From Caulobacter sp. (GTDB taxonomy: Bacteria; Pseudomonadota; Alphaproteobacteria; Caulobacterales; Caulobacteraceae), in the NCBI GenBank assembly GCA_026225565.1, contig JAMFTA010000049.1, positions 1 through 45,139 on the forward strand: DNA of 45,139 nt. The letters run 5' to 3'. Positions within the stretch are counted from its first letter, which is position 1; each line of letters opens with the position of its first letter. This document shows positions 28,338-37,776 of this stretch, one piece after another. Both the position numbers and the translations under genes were made by a program. The notes below the pieces were generated by a model. That model ran no database searches. It was given only the letters and a program-made list of their open reading frames with translations, and was not told where the DNA came from.

Positions 28338-29993
28338 ATGGAACGCTATGACTATGTTATCGTCGGCGCGGGCTCGGCCGGCTGTGTGCTGGCCAATCGT
28401 TTGAGCGAGGATGCGGCGACCAAGGTCCTGTTGCTCGAAGCGGGGGGAAAGAACGCCTCGCTGCTCGTTAAAATGCCCGCTGGCGTCGGCCAGCTGCTCA
28501 AGGAAAAAGGGGAGTCCAACTGGGGGTTCTGGACCGAGCCGGAGCCGCACCTGGAGAACCGGCGGCTCTGGTGGCCGCGCGGCAAGGGGCTGGGCGGCTC
28601 CTCCGCCATCAATGGCATGATCTACATTCGCGGCCACGCCAGAGACTACGACCAGTGGCGCCAGATGGGCCTTTCGGGCTGGTCCTATTCGGAGGTGCTG
28701 CCCTATTTCAAGCGCTCCGAAGCCCTGGACACGGGGGCGGACGCCTATCACGGCGGGACGGGCCCCCTGCATATCAGCCATGCGAAGGCCGATAATCCAA
28801 TCTTCCAAAACATCATCAAGGCGGGCGCCCAGGCGGGATACGCCACCACGGACGACTTCAACGGGTATCGGCAGGAAGGCTTTGGTCCGTACCAACTCAA
28901 CATCCATAAGGGTCAACGCTGGAGCGCAGCGGCCGCCTATCTGACCCCGAGCGTCAAGCAACGGCCGAATCTAACGATCATCACGGACGCCCGCACCACC
29001 CGCATTCTGATCGAAAACGGTCGCGCCGTCGGCGTGGAGTTCGTCGCGGCCAAGGGTGAGGCGGCCCGTCAGGTCTATGCGGACGCCGAGGTGCTGTTGT
29101 CGTCGGGCGCCGTGCAATCGCCCCATATCTTGCAGCTTTCAGGCGTCGGCGATCCGGACGATCTGAAGGCGTTCGGGATCGCGCCGGTCCATGCCTTAAA
29201 GGGCGTGGGCGCGAACCTGCAGGATCATCTGGATGTCAGCATCTGTTACGAATGCCCAGAGCCGATCACCCTCTACTCCAAAACCAAAGGATTGAAGCGG
29301 CTGGGCATAGGTCTCAACTATCTTCTGACCGGCAAGGGGACGGGCGCGAGCCAGGGTCTGGAATCGGGCGCCTTCTTGAAGTCTCGTCCCGACGTCGATC
29401 GCCCGGACCTGCAGATCCACACCGTGCTGGCGATTATGAGGAACCACGGCAAGGACCAAGTGGCCCAGGACGGCTTCACCCTGCACGTCTGCCACTTGCG
29501 CCCGGAGAGCCGGGGCAGGGTAGGGCTGAGCTCCGCCGACCCATTCGCCGATCCCGCGATTTTCGCCAACTATTTGGCGACGGAAGAAGATCGTCGCGCC
29601 ATGCGCCAGGGTGTAAAAATGGCGCGCGAGGTTGCTGCCCAGCCAGCCCTTAACCGCTATCGCCGCGCTGAGAATGCGCCGGGCGAAAAGGTGCAGACGG
29701 ATGCGGAGATAGACGCCTGGATCACCCATACGGCAGAGACCATCTACCACCCCGTCGGCACCTGCCGCATGGGAGTCTCGGGCGATGCGATGGCGGTGGT
29801 GGACGACCAACTCCGCGTCCAAGGGCTCTCAGGGCTCAGGGTGATCGACGCGTCGGCGATGCCCACGCTGATTGGCGGCAATACCAATGCGCCGACCGTC
29901 ATGATCGCGGAGAAAGCGGCGGACATGATCCGCGGTCGCTCGCCGCCGTCTGCTGAGGAACCACCGGTGTTCGACAAGGCCGGCGCCGCTTGA
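28338..29993 (+). CDS. GMC-family FAD-dependent oxidoreductase (alcohol/choline dehydrogenase type)
   Basis: 551 residues. YDYVIVGAGSAGCVLANRLS is the FAD Rossmann motif at the N-terminus. RGKGLGGSSAINGMIYIRG is GMC signature 1 and GAVQSPHILQLSGVG is signature 2. The C-terminal TIYHPVGTCRMG carries the catalytic His, and GGNTNAPTVMIAEKAADMI closes the FAD domain. It oxidises an alcohol to an aldehyde using FAD; the choline dehydrogenase (BetA) branch is closest by pattern, but no betaine genes are nearby and the substrate is not assignable. It is the first host gene after the island. Confidence 0.92.
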   Translation: MERYDYVIVGAGSAGCVLANRLSEDAATKVLLLEAGGKNASLLVKMPAGVGQLLKEKGESNWGFWTEPEPHLENRRLWWPRGKGLGGSSAINGMIYIRGHARDYDQWRQMGLSGWSYSEVLPYFKRSEALDTGADAYHGGTGPLHISHAKADNPIFQNIIKAGAQAGYATTDDFNGYRQEGFGPYQLNIHKGQRWSAAAAYLTPSVKQRPNLTIITDARTTRILIENGRAVGVEFVAAKGEAARQVYADAEVLLSSGAVQSPHILQLSGVGDPDDLKAFGIAPVHALKGVGANLQDHLDVSICYECPEPITLYSKTKGLKRLGIGLNYLLTGKGTGASQGLESGAFLKSRPDVDRPDLQIHTVLAIMRNHGKDQVAQDGFTLHVCHLRPESRGRVGLSSADPFADPAIFANYLATEEDRRAMRQGVKMAREVAAQPALNRYRRAENAPGEKVQTDAEIDAWITHTAETIYHPVGTCRMGVSGDAMAVVDDQLRVQGLSGLRVIDASAMPTLIGGNTNAPTVMIAEKAADMIRGRSPPSAEEPPVFDKAGAA

Positions 29994-30011
29994 GGCCGCC
30001 AGCGGAGCGTT

Positions 30012-30554
30012 TTACGCCACCCGAAGTCCGTTCATGGCCACGAGCTTCAGGCGGGGAAGCGGGCGTTCGTCGATGGCTACAACGGTGTTCCGCAAAGAGA
30101 GGGCGGCGATGCGTTGGCCCATCAATCGACCGACCATCGAAATAGGCTGGAATAGACCAAGGGTGCGGTTCGCCGCCCCATCCGGTCCAGTCAAAGGGGC
30201 TAGGCAAAGTTCGACGCCGATGCTTTCGCCGCCTGCGGCGTGAGCGTCCACCGTGATCACCACCGGTGCGGCGGCGCCACGCGCCTGGGCCAAGGCGTTG
30301 GCTGCCAGGGGCCGCCCGAAACCGGACCACAGGGCGTTAAAGGTGGAGCCGCGGAGATCCCGCCCATAGAGGTCGGCGATCAGCCCGCCAGATAAGCGGA
30401 AAATCTCCTCGCCGTCCTCGCATCCCAGCATGAATATCTGCGGCAGAAGCGGCCCCAAGTCGATCGGCGACAGGTCGGTTCGCGCGGGCAGGCGGCGGCC
30501 TTCCCGATGGGAACGCCATGTATCGATGAGCCGCTGGGTGTTGGGATGAAACAT
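30012..30554 (-). CDS. PAS_5 (DUF1457) domain protein
   Basis: 180 residues. RLIDTWRSHREGRRLPARTD, LGPLLPQIFMLGCEDGEEIF, LYGRDLRGSTFNALW and PAANALAQARGAA-type patterns mark the alphaproteobacterial PAS_5 family, which includes the Caulobacter cell-cycle/stress protein MopJ. It consists of one PAS fold and a C-terminal tail with no output domain. It probably acts by protein interaction in the cytoplasm. It is divergent from the secreted Ser-rich protein at 30714. Confidence 0.85.
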   Translation of the reverse strand: MFHPNTQRLIDTWRSHREGRRLPARTDLSPIDLGPLLPQIFMLGCEDGEEIFRLSGGLIADLYGRDLRGSTFNALWSGFGRPLAANALAQARGAAAPVVITVDAHAAGGESIGVELCLAPLTGPDGAANRTLGLFQPISMVGRLMGQRIAALSLRNTVVAIDERPLPRLKLVAMNGLRVA

Positions 30555-30713
30555 GCGAGACCTTCGAAACGCCGGTCGTCAGCGCCTGGGCCTTGCAAGG
30601 GAACTTCGGCGCCGCTCGATCTGTGCCGAAACGGATCAAAAGTCGGCGTCCTTAACTTCATTGAAGGGGTTGTGACGGCCTTCTTGCGGCCTATGGAATG
30701 TCTTGGAGGCCCG

Positions 30714-31535
30714 ATGGGCCGGCGTCACAGATTGCCTGTCTTGGTTGCGGCCCTCGCGCTGACGGCCGGCGCAGCCCACGCGGGCTCGACAGGGTGTGGC
30801 TGCGTGCCGACGAGCCATCAGGTGCGGGTGCCGGGCGTTTCGGTGTCGCCGCCGTCGGTCACCGTCGATATTCCAACGATCAACTACGGATCGTCTTCGT
30901 CGAACGCCTCGTCTTCCTCGTCCAGCAGCGCCAACGCCAGCGCCGATGTATCCGTCTCGGCGTCCAGCGGCGTGAACACCCAGGCGATCATCAACGCCAA
31001 CAATTCCGGTTTTAGCGGCGGTGGCGGCGGCAGCTGGTCAGATTCGGGCGGGGTGACCACCACCATCGATGCGATCAAGGTGGAGACGCCGGCGCCGATC
31101 GAGACCCGGCGCATCTGCGCGGCGTTCAAGGCCGTCGTGAAGGCGATCGCGGTGCAGGCGTCCTGCCTGGACGACAAGTCGATCCCACACCCGGCCTCGC
31201 AACTGGGCCCCGAGCGCGAGATCGCCGACACCTACGAGGGGGAGGTCTATCGCTGCATAGCCGGCGCCCGTATGCAATACACTGTCGCCGACTATGCGGG
31301 GCAGGCCAACTTCGACCATGGCCAAACCCTGACCTGCCAGAAGGGCGAGGCGCTTTATCACACGGCGACAGGGCTTTTACAGTGCCGGCCGCAAAAACCG
31401 GCCCGCGACTGCAATGAACGCTCCCTGCTTCGTCGCTTTGGCGCCGGCATCAAGGTGTTGAAGATATCCGGCAGCAACGTCTGCGCGGCCTGGCGCACAG
31501 AGACGGTGCAGGCCAGCGCCGGCGGGGCTTACTGA
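30714..31535 (+). CDS. Exported Ser-rich protein of unknown function
   Basis: 273 residues from the ATG at 30714, with GGAGG 4 bases upstream. A signal peptide (MGRRHRLPVLVAALALTAGA, cut near AHAG) precedes GCGCVP, then a Ser/Asn low-complexity stretch (residues about 58-85) and a Gly-rich turn (SGGGGGSW). The C-terminal half is folded-looking and holds eight cysteines (for example RRICAAF, YRCIAG, TLTCQKG, LQCRP, ARDCNE, SNVCAAW), suggesting disulfides. No family is recognised. The layout resembles surface or envelope proteins with a flexible linker. Confidence 0.72.
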   Translation: MGRRHRLPVLVAALALTAGAAHAGSTGCGCVPTSHQVRVPGVSVSPPSVTVDIPTINYGSSSSNASSSSSSSANASADVSVSASSGVNTQAIINANNSGFSGGGGGSWSDSGGVTTTIDAIKVETPAPIETRRICAAFKAVVKAIAVQASCLDDKSIPHPASQLGPEREIADTYEGEVYRCIAGARMQYTVADYAGQANFDHGQTLTCQKGEALYHTATGLLQCRPQKPARDCNERSLLRRFGAGIKVLKISGSNVCAAWRTETVQASAGGAY

Positions 31536-31637
31536 CTTAAGACCTTGAGCGGTGACTGAACGCTGGCGCCGACCATCGGGGCGGACTTGGCTATGCCGTC
31601 CCTCGCGTTTTGGCCGCGGGACGCCTAAATAGCGGCC

Positions 31638-32807
31638 ATGCTCCTGGACGACGCCTTAACCTCCGACCTGACCGAACGCACCGCCCGCATCGCGGTTGCG
31701 CTGCCGGAGGGCGCGCGGGTGGTGGCGGCCATGTCCGGCGGGGTGGACTCCACCGTCACTGCCGTTCTGATGAAACGCGCCGGCTATGACGTGGTCGGGG
31801 TGACGCTGCAGCTTTACGACCATGGCGCGGCGGTCAAAAAGGCGGGCGCCTGTTGCGCCGGTCAGGACATCCGCGACGCTCGCCAGGCCGCCGAGCGCAT
31901 GGCCATCCCCCACTATGTGCTGGACTACGAAAGCCGCTTTCGCCAGTCGGTGATCGACGACTTCGCCGACAGCTATCTGCGGGGGGAGACTCCCATTCCC
32001 TGCATTCGCTGCAATCAGACGGTGAAATTCAGGGATTTGCTGGACGTCGCCAGGGACCTGGGCGCGCAAGCCATGGCCACCGGCCACTATGTACGGCGTG
32101 TTGAGGGGCCGAACGGTCCAGAGCTCCACCGCGCCCACGACCCGGCGCGCGACCAGAGCTATTTCCTCTTCGCCACCACACGCGAGCAGCTGGCCTATCT
32201 GCGCTTTCCCCTGGGCGACCTGCCCAAGAGCGCGGTGCGCGAGGCGGCGACGGACCTGGGTCTGGCGGTGGCGACCAAGCCCGACAGCCAGGACATCTGT
32301 TTTGTGCCCGAGGGCAAGTATTCCACCCTGATCGATAAGCTGCGTCCCGACGCTGCGGGAGCTGGGGACATCGTGCATCTGGACGGCCGGGTGCTGGGCC
32401 GCCATGAGGGGGTGACCCGCTACACCGTCGGCCAGCGCCGCGGGCTGAACGTCGCCGTCGGCGATCCCCTGTTCGTGGTGAAGATCGACCCGGGTTTGAA
32501 GCAGGTGATCGTCGGCCCGCGCCAGGCCCTGATGACCCACGCCCTCAGCCTGAAGGAAACCAACTGGCTAGGCGACGCGCCGACCATCGAGAACGCCGCC
32601 GCCGCTGAGACGCCCGTGCTGGCGCGGGTTCGCTCTACCCGCGACCCTGCGCCGGCGCGGCTAATAGTGAGGGACGGCGCCCTGGCGGTGGTGTTCGATA
32701 CGCCGGAGGAGGGGGTCTCCCCCGGCCAGGCCTGTGTGCTCTACGACGCCGCCCAACCGAGCCGGGTGCTCGGCGGCGGCTTCATCGTCGCCACCGAGCG
32801 CGCCTGA
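31638..32807 (+). CDS. mnmA: tRNA-specific 2-thiouridylase MnmA
   Basis: 389 residues. [16 protein letters not shown] (about 30-45) is the PP-loop. TPIPCIRCN (near residue 120) carries one catalytic Cys, and [13 protein letters not shown] (near 215) the second, persulfide-forming Cys. The tRNA-binding GHYVRR and C-terminal beta-barrel ([25 protein letters not shown]) are complete. It thiolates U34 of Lys, Glu and Gln tRNAs with sulfur from a relay. It is a single-copy housekeeping gene. It converges on the lipoprotein gene, with the small palindrome ACACGTGT in the 14-base gap. Confidence 0.95.
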   Translation: MLLDDALTSDLTERTARIAVALPEGARVVAAMSGGVDSTVTAVLMKRAGYDVVGVTLQLYDHGAAVKKAGACCAGQDIRDARQAAERMAIPHYVLDYESRFRQSVIDDFADSYLRGETPIPCIRCNQTVKFRDLLDVARDLGAQAMATGHYVRRVEGPNGPELHRAHDPARDQSYFLFATTREQLAYLRFPLGDLPKSAVREAATDLGLAVATKPDSQDICFVPEGKYSTLIDKLRPDAAGAGDIVHLDGRVLGRHEGVTRYTVGQRRGLNVAVGDPLFVVKIDPGLKQVIVGPRQALMTHALSLKETNWLGDAPTIENAAAAETPVLARVRSTRDPAPARLIVRDGALAVVFDTPEEGVSPGQACVLYDAAQPSRVLGGGFIVATERA

Positions 32808-32821
32808 CTTAACACACGTGT

Positions 32822-34474
32822 TTAAGGCTGGGCTGGATTGGGCCCTCCGCCATCGCGATGCGGACCCCGACCTGGCCCGCCCTCGTGGTGAGGATGGGTG
32901 CCGGCCGCGGGAGCAGCGGCTGCAGGCGCAGCAGCGGCGGGTGTGGGCATGACCCGTGTTGGCGCATTGTGGCGAGCGGCCTGCTGTGCGGCGCGCGCCG
33001 CGTCGGCCTGAGCCGCGCCCTCGGCTGCATGTTGCGCCGTCGCCTGGACGGCGGCCTGCTGCTGATGAGCGGCCATGGCCTGGGCGCGGGCGGCGTCCTG
33101 GGCTTGGCGCGCGGCTTGCGCCTGAGCTCTCGCCGTATCCTGAGCCTGATGCGCGGTGGCGGCTTGAGCCGCTGCAGCCTGGGCCGCCTGTTGCTGATGG
33201 GCTTGGGCGGCCTGGGTTTGCGCCTGGCGCAAGGCGTCGGCCTGCTGCTGTTGATGACGGGCGTCGGCGAGGGCGCGGCCTTGGCGCTGGCTTTCAGCCT
33301 GCCGCGCTGTATCCGCCGCCGCCTGCTGTTGACGACCTTGATCGATGGCCTGGGCGCGTGCGGCGGTTGCCGCTTGGGCCTGTTGCTGCGCTTGGGCCTG
33401 ATGGGCCGCGTCGGCCAGCGCCTGCTGACGCCGTGCGTCTGCGAAAGCTGCCTGATTCGGTTGCGGATTGGGCGGGTTGGACGCAGGAGCGTACCCCTGC
33501 CTATCGTTGGGAGCACCACCCGGATATTGATTGGGGCGGTTGGGACCGCCTGGACGCCCCCCGTTTGGATAGCCGCCATTCTGGTAGCCGCCGTCATGGG
33601 GCGGAGCAGGCGGGTAGCCGCCATCGGGACGGTTCGTCAACGGCGGCGGAGCCCCGCGATAGTCCTGATCTCGCCATTGATCAAAGCTGGCGGTCGAGGC
33701 TTGGCGGCGCTCCCGTTCCGCCTGCCAGTAGGCCTGTTGTTCAGCCTCATGCTGTTGGTGATAGGCGGTCCAACCGGAATATTCGCTCTGCTGCCGGGCC
33801 CATTCCGCCTGCTGGGCGTTGATGGCGGCCCGGCGCGCGGCCCAGTTGGCGGCGATCACCGCGCGCCGCTGGCTTCTTAAAGAGGCGTTATAAAGCGCTT
33901 GCGCGCGCGCAAGATAACGGCCGGCGTCATCCGCCTGTCGATCCATATATTCAGGCGCGACCACATTTCCCCGCGCATCATAGACCACCACCAGCTGCCC
34001 ATCGTTGAAGCCATAGGCATATTGTGGGTCGCGGATCAGATAGGGCGACGCGGCGCCCGGCTGATAATAATAGTAGCGGTTTCCGCCGTCGATCGGCTCC
34101 ACCAGGCGCACGGCGTTGTCATTGGTGCGCCAAACCCAGGGGTGGACGCCTTCATAATCGAAGCCGTAGTCGGGCGGCGCCGATCCCAAGGCCGATCCCA
34201 TCGACGACGCCTGATCCACATAGGCGTATTGGTCGGCCTGGCTGGCGACGCGGACGATTTTCGGTCGGGGCGCTGGGGGCAGTGCGTTCACCGAGGGCGC
34301 GTAGACGGCCGCGGTCTCGGCGCCGGTGGTCAGGGGTAAAGCCGGGGCCGCAGTGTCCGCCGTGGTGTTCTGAGGGGCATTCTGAGTGTTTTGACCGCAG
34401 GCGACGAGGGCCATTGCCGACAAGGCTGCCGAAATCACCAGGAGGGAAGGGCGAATGAGCGGGGTCTGTTTCAT
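32822..34474 (-). CDS. Lipoprotein with a long Gln/Ala-rich C-terminal region
   Basis: 550 residues. The signal peptide ends in the lipobox ALVACG (Cys about 26). Residues about 90-200 are a folded-looking region rich in Tyr and Asn (GFDYEGVHPWVWRTND, NRYYYYQPGAASPYLIRDP). Then come basic, Gln-rich helices, a Pro/Gly/Asn segment (NGGYPNGGRPGGPNRPN), and a roughly 200-residue Ala/Gln repeat helix built of ARAQAQAARQAQDAARAQAM-like units, ending in His/Gly. The repeat may be a long coiled coil spanning the periplasm. No enzyme motif is seen. A 340-codon open frame on the opposite strand is a composition artefact. Confidence 0.85.
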   Translation of the reverse strand: MKQTPLIRPSLLVISAALSAMALVACGQNTQNAPQNTTADTAAPALPLTTGAETAAVYAPSVNALPPAPRPKIVRVASQADQYAYVDQASSMGSALGSAPPDYGFDYEGVHPWVWRTNDNAVRLVEPIDGGNRYYYYQPGAASPYLIRDPQYAYGFNDGQLVVVYDARGNVVAPEYMDRQADDAGRYLARAQALYNASLRSQRRAVIAANWAARRAAINAQQAEWARQQSEYSGWTAYHQQHEAEQQAYWQAERERRQASTASFDQWRDQDYRGAPPPLTNRPDGGYPPAPPHDGGYQNGGYPNGGRPGGPNRPNQYPGGAPNDRQGYAPASNPPNPQPNQAAFADARRQQALADAAHQAQAQQQAQAATAARAQAIDQGRQQQAAADTARQAESQRQGRALADARHQQQQADALRQAQTQAAQAHQQQAAQAAAAQAATAHQAQDTARAQAQAARQAQDAARAQAMAAHQQQAAVQATAQHAAEGAAQADAARAAQQAARHNAPTRVMPTPAAAAPAAAAPAAGTHPHHEGGPGRGPHRDGGGPNPAQP

Positions 34475-34668
34475 GGCTGTAATAATTCTCCATGGTCAAG
34501 GTTGTTCCCGGGGCTATGGAGGTTTGAACTCGGCTGGATGAACGGGGTCCGAACGGCCGCCCTGACGCCGAATTTCACTATCGGCTTGCGCGGTATGGAA
34601 TAGACCCTGTCCGTCCGCTATCTATTGGACGCGCTAGGCTGTTCGAGCGCACCTATCCGGAGTCTGTC

Positions 34669-35856
34669 ATGGCCGCCGCCGATCCCGTCGTCATCTGTTC
34701 CTACGCCCGCACGCCCATGGGCGCCTTTCAGGGGTCGCTCGGCGGGGTGAAATCCACCGCCCTTGGCGCGGCGGCGGTGAAGGCGGCGGTGGCCCGGTCA
34801 GGGGCCACGGCGGATCAGGTTGAGCAGATCATCATGGGATGTGTGCTGGCGGCAGGCCTTGGCCAGGCGCCCGCGCGGCAGGCGGCCATTGGGGCGGGCT
34901 TGCCGCTGCACGTGCAAGCCTCAACGGTCAACAAGATGTGCGGTTCGGGTATGCAGGCGACCATCATGGCGCACGACGCCTTGGCGGCCGGTTTTGTGGA
35001 TATCATCGTCGCCGGGGGCATGGAGAGCATGACCGGGGCGCCCTACCTCATGGCCAAGCACCGCGGGGGCGCCCGTATCGGCCACGATACGATCTCTGAC
35101 AGCATGTATCTCGATGGGCTGGAGGACGCCTACGATCCCGGCAAGCTGATGGGCGCCTTCGCCGAGGAGACGGCGGCGGCCTATCAATTCACCCGGGCGG
35201 ATCAGGACGACTACGCCATCCGCAGCCTCACCCGCGCCAAGGCGGCGCAGGATATCGGCGCCTTCGATCGTGAGATTATCGCCGTGGAGGTCTCCACGCG
35301 CAAAGGCGTCGAGGTTGTGTCCAAGGACGATCAGCCCCAGAAGGCCGATCCCTCCAAGATTCCCACCCTAAAGCCGGCCTTTTCCAAGGATGGCACCATC
35401 ACCGCCGCCAACGCCTCGTCCATTTCCGACGGAGCCGCGGCCTTGGTGCTGACGCGCGCCTCCGTCGCGGAGAAGCTCGGCCTGACGGTGGTGGCGCGGA
35501 TCGCCAGTCATGCCGCCCACGCCCATGAGCCTGGCCTTTTCACCACCGCCCCCGTGCCGGCCATGCGCAAGGCGTTGGAGCGGGCCGGCTGGTCTTTGGG
35601 CGACGTGGATCTGTTCGAGGTGAATGAGGCCTTCGCGGTGGTGGCTATGATTGCGCAGCATGAGATGGGCATCCCCTCCGACCTGCTCAACGTCAACGGC
35701 GGAGCCTGCGCCCTTGGGCACCCGATCGGAGCGTCGGGCGCGCGCATCCTGGCGACCTTGCTGTCGGCTCTGCAAGAACGTGGCGCAAAACGCGGCTTGG
35801 CCAGTCTTTGCATCGGCGGCGGCGAGGCGACAGCCATGGCCGTGGAGCTGGTCTGA
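34669..35856 (+). CDS. Acetyl-CoA C-acetyltransferase (thiolase)
   Basis: 395 residues, full length. The active nucleophile Cys (about 90) is in NKMCGSGMQA. NEAFAVVAM, VNGGACALGHPIGASGAR (His) and SLCIGGGEATA (second Cys, about 383) complete the biosynthetic-type thiolase set. It condenses two acetyl-CoA to acetoacetyl-CoA or cleaves it, feeding polyhydroxybutyrate or ketone-body metabolism (PhaA/AtoB branch). No phaB or phaC is adjacent, so I give no symbol. A strong terminator lies 160 bases downstream. Confidence 0.94.
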   Translation: MAAADPVVICSYARTPMGAFQGSLGGVKSTALGAAAVKAAVARSGATADQVEQIIMGCVLAAGLGQAPARQAAIGAGLPLHVQASTVNKMCGSGMQATIMAHDALAAGFVDIIVAGGMESMTGAPYLMAKHRGGARIGHDTISDSMYLDGLEDAYDPGKLMGAFAEETAAAYQFTRADQDDYAIRSLTRAKAAQDIGAFDREIIAVEVSTRKGVEVVSKDDQPQKADPSKIPTLKPAFSKDGTITAANASSISDGAAALVLTRASVAEKLGLTVVARIASHAAHAHEPGLFTTAPVPAMRKALERAGWSLGDVDLFEVNEAFAVVAMIAQHEMGIPSDLLNVNGGACALGHPIGASGARILATLLSALQERGAKRGLASLCIGGGEATAMAVELV

Positions 35857-36014
35857 CGCAGGCTGCGCTCTCTGATTAATCAGAGTGCTCAAATTTGCGG
35901 CGCTTTTTATAAAATGCTCATGATTGCCGGATAATGGGGCTAAATCTGTTGTTGCTCCCGCAATTTCGGGTGAATGTGATCAGGCCTTCGGGCGTTTCCT
36001 CCCTATTGAAACTG
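35857..36014 (+). other. Intergenic segment ahead of a strong terminator, possible small RNA
   Basis: 158 bases without an ORF. It contains the perfect palindrome TCTGATTAATCAGA (35871-35884), an AT-rich stretch with TATAAAAT (35908 region) and GATAAT (about 35931), and the short hairpin CCCG-CAATTT-CGGG (35957-35970). It runs straight into the terminator at 36015-36043. This is either a long 3' UTR of the thiolase gene or a small RNA gene ending at the terminator. Confidence 0.3.
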
Positions 36015-36043
36015 GGCCGCGCTTCATAGCGCGGCCTTTTTTT
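36015..36043 (+). terminator. Rho-independent terminator
   Basis: The 8-bp stem GGCCGCGC (36015-36022) / GCGCGGCC (36029-36036) with loop TTCATA is followed by seven T (36037-36043). It points rightward, ending transcription from the thiolase side. It touches the stop codon of the convergent pirin gene. Confidence 0.92.
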
Positions 36044-36936
36044 CAGCTGATCGGCTCGGCGGACGGCGGCGGTTCATCGGGCAGCGGAATAAAATCCTGA
36101 TCGTCGCTAGGCGGCAGCGCCATGCGGCCCGCCTTCCAGTCCGCCTTGGCCTGCTCAATGCGGTCCTGCGAGGAAGAGACCAAATTCCACCAGATGTATC
36201 GCTTACCCACGGGCTCTCCGCCCAAAAGCATCACATGCGCCGCCTCGACCCCCGTGAAGACAATCGGCTGGCCGGGCTTGAAGATGATCATCTGACCCGC
36301 TTTGAAAAGGCGGCCGTCCACCTCCACCGAACCTGCCGCCACAAAGGCCGCCCGCTCGGGGTATTCGGCCGCCAGTTGCGCCTTCGCGCCGGGCTGCAGG
36401 CGCCAATGCACATAAAACATCGGCGAGTGGGTCTTCACACTGGCCTTGGCCCCGAAGGCCTCGCCGGCGATCAGTCGCGCCCAAAGTCCGTCGCCTGAAT
36501 CATAGGTGGGCAGGTCGGCTGCCTCGTGATGATAAAAACCCGGATCGGTTTCTTCCGCCTCGTTAGGAAGCGCAACCCAGGCCTGCATCCCATGCATCGG
36601 TCCGCCGTGAGCCTTGACCTTGGGGTCGGTCCGCTCTGAGTGGACAATGCCAGACCCCGCCGTCATCCAGTTCACCTCTCCCGGTCGAATCGCCTGGGTG
36701 AAGCCAAGATTGTCGCGATGGACGATCTCACCTTCGAACAGGTAGGTGACGGTGGAAAGGCCAATGTGCGGATGGGCGCGCACCTCGATGCCCATATCCG
36801 GCTTGAACATCGCCGGGCCCATATGGTCGAGAAAGATGAAGGGGCCCACCATCCGGTGCGTCGCATAAGGCAGAACCCGTTCTACCTCAAACCCCCCGAG
36901 GTCACGTCGGCGGCCATCGATAACGAGCTCTATCAT
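36043..36936 (-). CDS. Pirin-family protein
   Basis: 297 residues from the ATG at 36936; a TTG at 36954 is the alternative, but it lies inside the upstream gene. The bicupin shows GPFIFLDHMGPAMF, VRAHPHIGLSTVTYLFEGEI (His ligands), MTAGSGIVHSERT and GPMHGMQAWVALP, giving the three His and one Glu iron site of pirins. Some pirins are quercetin dioxygenases, others act as redox-sensitive co-regulators. It starts one base after the stop of the Lrp-type regulator, so the pair is coupled. Confidence 0.93.
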   Translation of the reverse strand: MIELVIDGRRRDLGGFEVERVLPYATHRMVGPFIFLDHMGPAMFKPDMGIEVRAHPHIGLSTVTYLFEGEIVHRDNLGFTQAIRPGEVNWMTAGSGIVHSERTDPKVKAHGGPMHGMQAWVALPNEAEETDPGFYHHEAADLPTYDSGDGLWARLIAGEAFGAKASVKTHSPMFYVHWRLQPGAKAQLAAEYPERAAFVAAGSVEVDGRLFKAGQMIIFKPGQPIVFTGVEAAHVMLLGGEPVGKRYIWWNLVSSSQDRIEQAKADWKAGRMALPPSDDQDFIPLPDEPPPSAEPIS

Positions 36937-36937
36937 G

Positions 36938-37435
36938 TCAGATCTTGGATTCAATGTGTGAAGAGATGAGACCTAGAGGCACAACGGTGGAGTTCTTGAC
37001 GCTGCGGATGACAATACGGCTTTCTATGTTGGAGACCAAGCCAAGAGAGAGAAGTTTCCCGCGCAAAAACTCGTCGAATGCGGTCATGTCACGGGTGACG
37101 ATGCGCAGTACATAGTCCATTCCGCCGGTGACTGTGGCGCATTGAGACACTTCGGGCAGGTCGACGATCGCTGCTTCGAACGCTTCTAGGTTTTCCTTGG
37201 TCGGTAGGTTTAACTTGACCTCGGCGTATACCTCGAAGGCAAGCCCTAACCGTTCTCGATCCAGCAAGGTGACCCGACCCTGTATCACGCCAGTATCCTC
37301 GAGCCGCTTGATGCGCCGCCAACAGGGGGAGGAACTCAGCCCTACGCGTTCGGCGATCTCCGCCACCGACAGCCCTGCGTCACGCTGAATCAGATCGAGG
37401 ATCTTTGCATCGACAGCGTCTAGAACTTCGGGCAA
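36938..37435 (-). CDS. Lrp/AsnC-family transcriptional regulator
   Basis: 165 residues. The N-terminal winged HTH (LDAVDAKILDLIQRDAGLSV, AEIAERVGLSSSPCWRRIKR) is followed by a C-terminal RAM domain (VSQCATVTGGMDYVLRIVTR) that forms octamers and binds an amino acid. It is a typical local regulator of amino-acid genes. It overlaps functionally with the pirin gene (1-base gap). Its own promoter must lie in 37436-37560. Confidence 0.93.
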   Translation of the reverse strand: MPEVLDAVDAKILDLIQRDAGLSVAEIAERVGLSSSPCWRRIKRLEDTGVIQGRVTLLDRERLGLAFEVYAEVKLNLPTKENLEAFEAAIVDLPEVSQCATVTGGMDYVLRIVTRDMTAFDEFLRGKLLSLGLVSNIESRIVIRSVKNSTVVPLGLISSHIESKI

Positions 37436-37776
37436 GGGCGCTCTCCTATAGCTCGGGAATTACGAGCACGCTTTTGCTCGAACCGGGCATGATTTCGCAA
37501 TTTCGGGGGAGATATACGTCAATCGCCGCACAAGGCTACGGCCTAGGCAAAAATTCCGCAATATTTAGCCGCAGGCCGACGGATCGATGTTCGGAACGTT
37601 CGCCGTGACCCGCATCGGTCGCCATAAAGGCCCGCCGGAGCAGGCGTGTTTAGCGCCACGTCGATGACGCTGACGAGGGCGAAGATCGTGATGGAAGGGC
37701 CGAGGGAGGCGGATTGGTTGCAGCTATACGTTCCGATGGTTCAATTAGGTGTCAGGGACGCTGGGGCTCACGCGTC
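37436..37776. other. Intergenic region between histidine kinase and Lrp-type gene
   Basis: 341 bases. The part near 37436 contains the promoter region of the Lrp-type gene, the hairpin GAGCA-CGCTTT-TGCTC (37464-37479), and CGCAATTTCGGG (37496-37507), a 12-mer also found at 35959-35970 on the other side of the pirin/Lrp pair. Open frames here have no ribosome site or family match. No U-tract terminator for the kinase operon was found. Confidence 0.5.

Noticed and set aside
32858-33880. A 340-codon plus-strand ORF opposite the lipoprotein gene
   Set aside because: It is the antisense image of a low-complexity Ala/Gln-rich, high-GC gene; it has no ribosome site, and the minus-strand product has a lipobox and coherent domains.
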